64,000 nt of DNA from Streptomyces cinnamoneus (GTDB lineage: Bacteria > Actinomycetota > Actinomycetes > Streptomycetales > Streptomycetaceae): NCBI RefSeq assembly GCF_002939475.1, contig NZ_PKFQ01000001.1, positions 5,329,001-5,393,000 of the forward strand, given 5' to 3'. Both the position numbers and the translations under genes were made by a program. Positions 50,856 to 58,734 of this stretch are shown piece by piece. The notes below the pieces were generated by a model, which worked only from the letters and a program-made list of their open reading frames with translations, was not told the DNA's origin and did not search any database. Position 1 is the first letter of the stretch, and every line of letters starts with the position of its first letter.

Positions 50856-51803
50856 GTGCCGCTGCTGTTCCTGAACGAAAGATCCTGCGGAACCGGGTGC
50901 GATCCCGCGCGCGCAGACCGGGCCATGACGGAACTCGCGCGGGCCGTGCTCGCGGTGGTCCGGGCGGACCGGGCGGGCACCGTGCTGGTCAGCCGGGAGC
51001 CGATCACCGGCCTCCAGATCGCGGCAGGTCACCCGATCGGCAAGTGGCACGGTGACCCGAGGAACCGCGACGCGTGGCGGCGGCTGCTCCAGATGCAAAG
51101 CAAGTGGCCGCATCGGATCGTCTTTCCGGAGGGGCAGGACTTCTACGACGTGGAGTACCGGCACCAGGGCGAGCCGGTGGAAGGACTTGGGGCCGCCCAT
51201 CTGATGGACGGCCTCGGGGTCTCCTTACCGGTGGAGCCGTGCTGGGACGCGGATCATGTGACGCTGGAGCGCGAGCAGCTGCTGGAGGGTGAGGACGGCA
51301 CATACCGTTCGGACATCAGCGAGGTCCGGGTGCGGCACCTGTCCTCCTCCGCGCATTACGAGGTGCACGGGCCCTGGGTCCGCGACGGTGCCGAGGCCGC
51401 CCGCAAAGGGGGCCTCGCGGCCGTGCGGCACGGCGGCCACCTGTGGGAGCGACGGGCCGGCCTCTTCCCGCGTCTGCAGTTCCTGCCGGAGGTCGAAGCG
51501 CACCTGCGACAGCTGCCACCGGTGTGGGTGCAACCGGTGCGGGACCGTCTCGCGGAGCTCGAGGAAGCGGTGTCCGCGTGGGACCCGGACACCCGCCCCA
51601 TCGCGCCGCAATGGCGGTCCGACGTGCGCACCGAGTTCGAGTCGCGCCGGAGGCTGTGCTGGTTCACGGATCTCGACGGGGAACAGCGGCTCTTCGACTG
51701 GCACTGTGACTTCCTGCCGTCGCCGGGGCGGATGCACTTCCGGCTCCTGCACGAGCAGCGCACCCTGCGCATCGCTTACGTGGGCCGCAAACTCGGGGTC
51801 TGA
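50856..51803 (+). CDS. Unknown protein, third gene of the DUF262-AAA set
   Basis: A 315-residue soluble protein from GTG 50856, with GGGGGAA upstream and 49 bp after the AAA gene. No known family is apparent. The C-terminal part LFDWHCDFLPSPGRMHFRL, then RTLRIAYVGRKLGV, is well formed and strand-rich. The middle contains SSSAHYEVHGPWVRDGAEAA. Conserved His, Glu and Asp residues in it could form a nuclease or phosphatase site, but nothing decisive is visible. It probably supplies the missing effector of the DUF262-AAA pair. Confidence 0.65.
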   Translation: MPLLFLNERSCGTGCDPARADRAMTELARAVLAVVRADRAGTVLVSREPITGLQIAAGHPIGKWHGDPRNRDAWRRLLQMQSKWPHRIVFPEGQDFYDVEYRHQGEPVEGLGAAHLMDGLGVSLPVEPCWDADHVTLEREQLLEGEDGTYRSDISEVRVRHLSSSAHYEVHGPWVRDGAEAARKGGLAAVRHGGHLWERRAGLFPRLQFLPEVEAHLRQLPPVWVQPVRDRLAELEEAVSAWDPDTRPIAPQWRSDVRTEFESRRRLCWFTDLDGEQRLFDWHCDFLPSPGRMHFRLLHEQRTLRIAYVGRKLGV

Positions 51804-51945
51804 GCCGGGTCGGACGGTCGGCCGCAGATCGCGGCCGACCAACCAAGGACGGGGATGTCGGACCTGCCCGTTAACGTGGGGGCGTGGTGCCCGCCCCGGG
51901 GGCGGCGGCACCGACGAAGACGACGGAACGAAGGAGTGACCCGGG

Positions 51946-54900
51946 GTGCGACCGACCCTCGCCGCCGACCAGGTACGCGGCAGCCTGAGCCAGTACCTGT
52001 CGACGACGTACGCGCTGGCGGACGAAAGCACCCGCAGCGCGCTGGAACAGTTCCTCGGCGACGCGGAGGACGGCATCTTCCGGGGCCCCTACCTGCGCAT
52101 CCGCACGCCCTTCCGAGTGGCCGAAGGGGATGACTGGCAGCGCCACCTCACCTGGTGGCCGCGCGTCAAGGACTTCACCCCCTACCGCCACCAGGAGCGG
52201 GCCTGGGAGCGGCTGTCGACGCTGCACGGACCGGCCCGGCCCACGCTGGTGACCACCGGCACCGGCTCCGGCAAGACCGAGTCGTTCCTCGTCCCGCTGC
52301 TCGACCACTGCCGCCGGGAGCGCGAGGCCGGGCGGGAGGGCGTCAAGGCCGTCCTCCTCTATCCGATGAACGCGCTCGCCACCGACCAGGCCCACCGCAT
52401 CAACGACTACCTCGGCAACCCCAGGGACGCGCGGCTCAGGGACGCGGGGGTGCGCGCGGCGCTGTACATCGGCGACAAGGCGTCGAAGGAGTTCAAGCAG
52501 GCCAACCCCCGGGTGGCCGTCGACCGGGACGAGATCAGGCGCACCCGCCCCGACATCCTGATCACCAACTACAAGATGCTGGACCTGCTGCTCCAGCGTC
52601 CCGAGGACCAGCGGCTGTGGCGCGAGGCGGACGGCTCCGCACTGGCCTTCGTCGTCCTGGACGAGTTCCACACGTACGACGGCGCCCAGGGCACCGACGT
52701 GGCCATGCTGCTGCGCAGGCTCGGCGCGGTCGCGGGCCTGGACGAGCCGGGGCGGCCGCTCGGCCCGGTCTGTCCCGTCGCCACGTCGGCCACGCTCGGC
52801 GAGAGCGGGTCCGGCGCGGCGGGCGGTTCCATGCTGGACGTGGCGGAGCAGGTGTTCGGCGTGCCGTTCCCACCCGAGGCGGTGGTGGGGGAGGACCGGC
52901 ACAGCGCACAGGAGTTCGCGGGGGACAGTGACTTCACGCTGCCGTTCCCCTCCCCCCACGAGGTCGCGGACCTGGGCGACCCCACCCGGGACCCCGAGGC
53001 CCTGGACCGCCTGGCCGCCGCCTTCACGGGCAAGAGCGGCCTGAGCCCACAGCAGCTCGGCAGACAGCTGCGCCGCCACCGGCTGACCGCCGCCGTCCTG
53101 GAGATCCTCGACGGCCGCCCGCGCACCATGGCAGAGGTCATGGATGTCCTCCCCCGCTACGCCTACCACTGGGGCATGGCCGTTCAGCAGAACCCGGCCA
53201 TGGCCGCACAGGCACTCGCCCGCTACATCGCCCTGCTGTCGACGGCCCGCGACCCCGACCATCCCGCACGCCCCCTGCTGTCGATCGAGGTTCACCACTG
53301 GGTGCGGTCGGTATCCCGGCTGCTGCGTGGCGTCAGCGCGGCCAGGGCGGAGTTCCGCTGGGACGACGAGAGGGTCGCCGCCGGCGGCAGACTCGCCGCG
53401 CGCACGGGTGGCGGGGCGGCCGCCGGCGGCTCCGGCACCGTACCGACGGACGACGCGGCCCAGGCCGTGCCCGCCGGCGACAGCGCTCCACCGCCCGCCC
53501 AGGTGTTCCTCCCCGCCGTCTTCTGCCGGGAGTGCGGTCGCTCCGGCTGGGCGGCGCTCTCTCCGGAGGCGGACCCGGCGGAGCTCGACATGAAAGCCAC
53601 GAAGATCCGCCGGGCGTCTGTCGGTCGCGACAAGAGCCGTGTCCGCAACATGATCTCCGCGACCCCGCAGCAGGCGTACGACGCGGCCTTCGTGACCGAG
53701 AAGGCACGCGGCGGTCCGACCGTGATGGTGCTCGACGGGCTGACCGGACGCCTGCGGCCACTGTCGCCCGAGGCGGACTTCCAGGCACTGCGCGACGGTG
53801 CGGGACCGCGCGTGGCCAAGCCGCTGCACGATGCCGCATTTGTGTGGGTGGACCTCGCCGACGACCGGGCGGCACAGGGCGACCAGTGCCCGGCCTGCCG
53901 GACTTTCAACGCCATCCGCTACCTCGGTACCGGCCTCGCCGCGCTCGCCGCCGCCTCGATCACCCAGCTCTTCACCGGTGGAGAGCTGGACAAGAATCTG
54001 AAGGAGGACAAGACCCTCCTGTTCAACGATTCGGTGCAGGACGCCGCCCACCGGGCCGGATACGTCGCCAGCCGCTCGTACACGTTCTCGTTCCGTTCCC
54101 TGCTCACCAGCCGTATCGACGAGGACGAGCCGATCGCGCTGAGCGACCTGGCGGCCGACCTCATCGCGGACGTCGTCGACAGCAAGGCCGTGCAGGCCGC
54201 CGTGATCCCGCCCGACCTGCATGTCGTGCGCGGCGTCGACACCCTTCTGTCCGGGCGTAGTCGCGGCTCACGGGCCACCTGGGAGCTCATCGCCCAGCGC
54301 CTCGCCTTCGCGGCGGTCCTGGAGTTCGGCCTCAGGTCCCGGCAGGGCCGCACTCTGGAGCTGACGCGCACCGTCGCCGCGGAGGTCCCGCTGGAGGATC
54401 CGGACGCCATCGCCGAGATCGTCCGCGAGCTCCTGCACACGACGCCCGGCGACATCTCGCTCCCCGACGGCTCCCTGCCCGGCCCGGACCGCTGGATCGG
54501 CCATGTGCGCGGCCTCCTCGAACGGCTCCGCACGCGCGGCGCGATCCGGCACGCCTGGCTCGACGGCTGGCTGGACCAGGCGGGCGTGCGGCGCTGGCTC
54601 ATCTGGGGCGGACGCAAGACCGGGATGCCGGCCTTCCCGCCCGGTGTGTCCGCCCCGGCCTTCCTGCTGGGCAGCCCCAAGCAGGGCAGCGACGACTTCG
54701 ACGTGGTCACCGGCCGTCTCGGCTGGTACCAGGACTGGACCCGGCGCAGCCTCGGCCTGCGCCCCGATGCGGCCAATGCCTTCCTCGGCCGGTTGCTGCC
54801 CGCGCTCGTCGACGCGGGCGTGCTCTCGGCCCGTACGGCCAAGGACGGTGCCACCCGCGTCTACGGTCTCCAGCCCGGCCACGTGCAGGTTCGCAAGCTG

Positions 54901-57900
54901 GCCGACGACTGTGTGGCCGACGCGTCGGCGCACTGCCCCGTCTGCTCCTGGGAACAGACCGTCCACCCCGATCTGGCCGACCAGTGGCACGGGCAGCCGT
55001 GTCCCCGTTACCGCTGCGGCGGGCTGCTGCGCACGGGGCAGGACCTGGAGAGCGGAGTGCGGCGCCGTGACTTCACCCAGGACTTCTACCGGCGGATGTA
55101 CCGCGAGGCAGGGGTCTTCACGATCAACACGGCCGAGCACACCGGCACGCTCAGCCGTCCCAAGCGGGAGGCGGTGGAGAAGGCGTTTCGGGCGGGCACC
55201 GGCGCCCACTACGCCAACCCTCAGGTGCTGTCCTGTACTCCCACGCTGGAACTCGGCATCGACATCGGAGACCTCTCCGCGGTGGTCCTCGCCTCGCTGC
55301 CCAAGGGGCCGGCCAATTATGTGCAGCGCGTGGGCCGGGCCGGGCGTGCCACCGGCAACGCGTATCTGCTCACCATGGTCGACCGCGGCCCCCGGGACCG
55401 CTACTACCTGGAAGATCCCCGGCAGATGATCGCCGGTGACATCCAGCCGCCCGGCTGCTTCCTGTCCGCGATCGAGATCCTGCGCCGGCAGTACCTCGCG
55501 CACCTCCTGGACCTGGCCGGTGCGGGCCGTCTGCCCGCACCGGACGGTGACGGGGCGGCGATCCACCCGCTGCCCCGTCTGGCCACCGAGCTGTTCGGAC
55601 CGTCGGGGTGGCTGTCCGAGTTCCAGAAGGCGGCGTTGGCCCAAGGCCCCCTGCTCGCCGAGAAGTTCCTCGCGCTCTTCCCGCCGTACGTCGAGGCGAA
55701 GGGCATCGGCGTGAGCCCGCAGGCGGCTGACGAACTGCGTGCGTACGCGACCGGCGGCCTCGCTGGAGCCCTGGACAAGGCGCGCACGCAGTGGGAAGAC
55801 CACCGCGACGAGATGCAGCGCCGGATCAAGACGATCGACGAGGCGTACCAGGCCCTCGTGGCCGGTGATCCGGAGCACGAGCGACAGGGCCGGGAGCTGC
55901 GGGCGGAGCGCCGGGCAGTGGCCCGGCGGGCGGGCGAGATCAGCCGTGCCACCGCGCATGGCACGCTCGTCGACCTCGGTCTGCTGCCCAACTACAGCCT
56001 CGTCGACTCCGTGACGGAACTCGAAGCCACCCTCACCTGGCGGGAGGAGGGCAAGGACGGACAGCCCGAGCACCACAGCAAGGTGCTCAAGTACGACCGT
56101 CCGGCGCGCCTGGCCCTGAGCGACTTCGCACCCGGCAACCACTACTACATCCAGGGCTACAAGCACCGGATCACCGGACTCGACGTCGGCAGCCCCGGCC
56201 GCCCGGCGTGGCTGTGGTGGCGGGTCTGCCCCGACTGCGGGCACGTCCGCACCCACCAGGCGCGGCAGGACTCCTCCGCCTGCCCTCGCTGCCACTCCGC
56301 GGCCATCGGCGACGTCGGCTGTCTGCACAAGGTGCTGGTGCCCCACCGCGTACTGGCCAGGGACCAGCGCGACGACGTCCGGGTGCGCGACGACACCGAC
56401 GAGCGCGAGCGACGCCACTACACCGTCGTACCGGCTGTGGACATCCCGCAGGAACACGTTGAAACGGCGTGGCGGCACAAGAAGGCGACGTTCGGCTGGG
56501 AGTTCACCCGGCAGGCCGTGATCCGGCACATCAATGTAGGCGCTTCCCGCGTGGACACCGGGGCGGACGAAGCCTTCGCCGGACGGCGCGTACGGCTCAA
56601 CCCCTTCTGGGTCTGCGACTCCTGCGGATACGCCGACGCCGACGGCGGACCCGCCGCCGCCCATGCCGGCCAGCAGGACGCGCTCGTCGCGCACCGGGTC
56701 ACGAAATACCACCGCCCCTGGTGCCCGCGGCTGCGCGACGGGCTCGGCGAGACCCGGGCCGCGCAGCAGGGCGTCAGGCTGCTGCTCGCCCACGAGTTGC
56801 GCAGCGAGGCATTGCGCATCCTCATCCCCGCCGTCACCGCCCACACACAGGAGCGCTTGGTCTCCTTCAAGGCGCTGCTCCTCGCGGGTATCGCCCAGAG
56901 CTACGGTGGCGACCCGGATCACCTGGCCGTGGTCACCGACTCGATGCCCGAGCCCGGGAGCGACGTCCGCAGGCATTTCCTTGTGCTGTACGACGCCCTG
57001 CCCGGTGGCACCGGCTATCTGCACCGGCTCGCCGGCCCCGACGGGCTGCACGACGTGCTGACCCGGGCCCGGCAGGTCATAGAGCGGTGCCCCTGCGTCG
57101 GCGAGAACCGGCCTGCCTGTCATCGCTGCCTGTTGCGGTATGTCAGCGACAGCGAATACGAACTGGTCTCGCGGGAGCACGCCCTCGACATGCTCGGCGA
57201 GCTTCTCGGGCGTGCCGGCGACGGCTGGGACATCGAGGAAGCCGCCACGACCCGGGACATCACCCTCGTCCAGCAGGTGGAGAGTGAGCTGGAGGCGCTC
57301 TTCCGCCGGGGACTTCTCGCCTGGGCGGAACGCGTCGACGAGGTGAGCGTGCGCACCGCGCTCACCCCGGACGGAGAGCGCGACACGACGCTGCGGTTCA
57401 CCGCGCCCGACGGCACGGTCAGCGGGTGGCGCATGGAGACGCAGACCGACCTCGGGTTCACCGTGCCCGACGTGGTCTTCCGCAGCCTGGACGACGACCG
57501 CAGGCGGGTCGCCGTCTACCTGGACGGCTATCGCTACCACGCGAGCCCCGATCACAACCGCATCGCTGGAGACGCGGCCAAGCGCACGCGGCTGCGGGCC
57601 GGACACGGCTGGCAGGTCTTCCAGCTGACCTGGGACGACGTACGCGCCTGGACCGGAGAGACGAAGCCGCCCGCCGCACCTGTGTGGGTGCCGTACCAGA
57701 ACACGGCACAGAAGACCGCGTCGGACATCCACCGCCGCGTGCACGGCGGTGACCCGCGCGACCTGCCGCGTTTCGTCTGGGCCAACCCCGTCGAGACCCT
57801 GATCGGCTACCTGACCACCCCGGACCACGAGGTGTGGCGGCGCCGTGCCCAGAGCGTCCTCGCCGGGTTCGCCGCCGTCTCCGCGACCAGCCGGGCTCTG

Positions 57901-58734
57901 GCGGACGGGCCGGAGATCGGCCATCGCATCGCCGACGCTCTGACGGGCAAGCGGCTGTCCGGCGGACAGGGCGCGGTCCAGGTCATGGCGACCCAGGACG
58001 GCAGCGGATGCCCTTTGACGATCGCACTCGACCTGCGCAAGGGGCAAGCGGGTGCGTCCTGGACCGCGCTCACTGTGCTCGACGACAGTCCGGACGCGGT
58101 GGCCGGCGACGAGAACGCGCACCGCAGGCGCTGGCAGGCCTGGCTGTACTGGACCAATCTGCTGCAGTTCCTCAACGAGGGCGAGGGAGACGGCGTCCAG
58201 CTCGCGTCCAGCCAGCTGCCGGGCTTCGACCCCGTGGAACTGGCCGTGACCGGTGGGGCGGGCTGGCTGGAGTCGCGGCGACAGTCGCCGGAGCCCGACG
58301 CGGAAGGGGAGGCGGCCTCGGGGCCGCACACCGTTCCCGCCGCCGAGCCGGCCGGGGAAGTCCTGCGCGATCCCGCCTGGGACGAGGTCATCGAATACCT
58401 CGTGGAGGAGCCCGGCCTCGCAGAACTCGCCGACGCGCTGGCGGCGTCAGGAGCCCCGGCGCCTGACGCCGGCTACGAACTCGGGGAAGCGGCCTGGCCC
58501 GCCGAACTGGCCTGGCCCACCCACCGCATCGGCGTCGTCCTCGCCCACCGGCGAGGAGCCGACGGTGCCGAGGACCGTGACGCGGAAGACCGCGACCAGG
58601 CATACGCGGCGGCGGGCTGGACCGTACGGACCGCGGCGGAGTGGGACGCCCGGGAACTCGCCGATGCCCTGCTGCGGCCTGCCGGAGCAGACCACCGCCC
58701 GGCCATGAACGACGACGAGGAGCACGACCGATGA
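51946..58734 (+). CDS. Giant DEAD/DUF1998 helicase with C-terminal nuclease-like domain
   Basis: A 2262-residue protein from GTG 51946, with AAGGAG 9 nt upstream. Walker A TTGTGSGKTESFLVPLL (about residue 102), DEFHTYDGAQGTDVAML (about 239) and VQRVGRAGRATGNAYLL (about 1128) define an SF2 helicase with a large insertion. The DUF1998 domain ends in CPCVGENRPACHRCLLRY near residue 1715, the four-cysteine zinc site. Around 1842-1900, RVAVYLDGYRYHASPDHN and RLRAGHGWQVFQLTWDDV look like a DUF559/Vsr-type endonuclease fold. DrmA plus DrmB of DISARM and DruE of Druantia have related helicase-DUF1998 content. Its stop overlaps the UvrD gene start (ATGA). Confidence 0.85.
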   Translation: MRPTLAADQVRGSLSQYLSTTYALADESTRSALEQFLGDAEDGIFRGPYLRIRTPFRVAEGDDWQRHLTWWPRVKDFTPYRHQERAWERLSTLHGPARPTLVTTGTGSGKTESFLVPLLDHCRREREAGREGVKAVLLYPMNALATDQAHRINDYLGNPRDARLRDAGVRAALYIGDKASKEFKQANPRVAVDRDEIRRTRPDILITNYKMLDLLLQRPEDQRLWREADGSALAFVVLDEFHTYDGAQGTDVAMLLRRLGAVAGLDEPGRPLGPVCPVATSATLGESGSGAAGGSMLDVAEQVFGVPFPPEAVVGEDRHSAQEFAGDSDFTLPFPSPHEVADLGDPTRDPEALDRLAAAFTGKSGLSPQQLGRQLRRHRLTAAVLEILDGRPRTMAEVMDVLPRYAYHWGMAVQQNPAMAAQALARYIALLSTARDPDHPARPLLSIEVHHWVRSVSRLLRGVSAARAEFRWDDERVAAGGRLAARTGGGAAAGGSGTVPTDDAAQAVPAGDSAPPPAQVFLPAVFCRECGRSGWAALSPEADPAELDMKATKIRRASVGRDKSRVRNMISATPQQAYDAAFVTEKARGGPTVMVLDGLTGRLRPLSPEADFQALRDGAGPRVAKPLHDAAFVWVDLADDRAAQGDQCPACRTFNAIRYLGTGLAALAAASITQLFTGGELDKNLKEDKTLLFNDSVQDAAHRAGYVASRSYTFSFRSLLTSRIDEDEPIALSDLAADLIADVVDSKAVQAAVIPPDLHVVRGVDTLLSGRSRGSRATWELIAQRLAFAAVLEFGLRSRQGRTLELTRTVAAEVPLEDPDAIAEIVRELLHTTPGDISLPDGSLPGPDRWIGHVRGLLERLRTRGAIRHAWLDGWLDQAGVRRWLIWGGRKTGMPAFPPGVSAPAFLLGSPKQGSDDFDVVTGRLGWYQDWTRRSLGLRPDAANAFLGRLLPALVDAGVLSARTAKDGATRVYGLQPGHVQVRKLADDCVADASAHCPVCSWEQTVHPDLADQWHGQPCPRYRCGGLLRTGQDLESGVRRRDFTQDFYRRMYREAGVFTINTAEHTGTLSRPKREAVEKAFRAGTGAHYANPQVLSCTPTLELGIDIGDLSAVVLASLPKGPANYVQRVGRAGRATGNAYLLTMVDRGPRDRYYLEDPRQMIAGDIQPPGCFLSAIEILRRQYLAHLLDLAGAGRLPAPDGDGAAIHPLPRLATELFGPSGWLSEFQKAALAQGPLLAEKFLALFPPYVEAKGIGVSPQAADELRAYATGGLAGALDKARTQWEDHRDEMQRRIKTIDEAYQALVAGDPEHERQGRELRAERRAVARRAGEISRATAHGTLVDLGLLPNYSLVDSVTELEATLTWREEGKDGQPEHHSKVLKYDRPARLALSDFAPGNHYYIQGYKHRITGLDVGSPGRPAWLWWRVCPDCGHVRTHQARQDSSACPRCHSAAIGDVGCLHKVLVPHRVLARDQRDDVRVRDDTDERERRHYTVVPAVDIPQEHVETAWRHKKATFGWEFTRQAVIRHINVGASRVDTGADEAFAGRRVRLNPFWVCDSCGYADADGGPAAAHAGQQDALVAHRVTKYHRPWCPRLRDGLGETRAAQQGVRLLLAHELRSEALRILIPAVTAHTQERLVSFKALLLAGIAQSYGGDPDHLAVVTDSMPEPGSDVRRHFLVLYDALPGGTGYLHRLAGPDGLHDVLTRARQVIERCPCVGENRPACHRCLLRYVSDSEYELVSREHALDMLGELLGRAGDGWDIEEAATTRDITLVQQVESELEALFRRGLLAWAERVDEVSVRTALTPDGERDTTLRFTAPDGTVSGWRMETQTDLGFTVPDVVFRSLDDDRRRVAVYLDGYRYHASPDHNRIAGDAAKRTRLRAGHGWQVFQLTWDDVRAWTGETKPPAAPVWVPYQNTAQKTASDIHRRVHGGDPRDLPRFVWANPVETLIGYLTTPDHEVWRRRAQSVLAGFAAVSATSRALADGPEIGHRIADALTGKRLSGGQGAVQVMATQDGSGCPLTIALDLRKGQAGASWTALTVLDDSPDAVAGDENAHRRRWQAWLYWTNLLQFLNEGEGDGVQLASSQLPGFDPVELAVTGGAGWLESRRQSPEPDAEGEAASGPHTVPAAEPAGEVLRDPAWDEVIEYLVEEPGLAELADALAASGAPAPDAGYELGEAAWPAELAWPTHRIGVVLAHRRGADGAEDRDAEDRDQAYAAAGWTVRTAAEWDARELADALLRPAGADHRPAMNDDEEHDR

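Noticed and set aside
54268..58329. 1353-codon frame antisense to the DUF1998 helicase
   Set aside because: No motif in 1353 residues and composition typical of a reverse shadow. The sense strand encodes a continuous helicase with all motifs in order.
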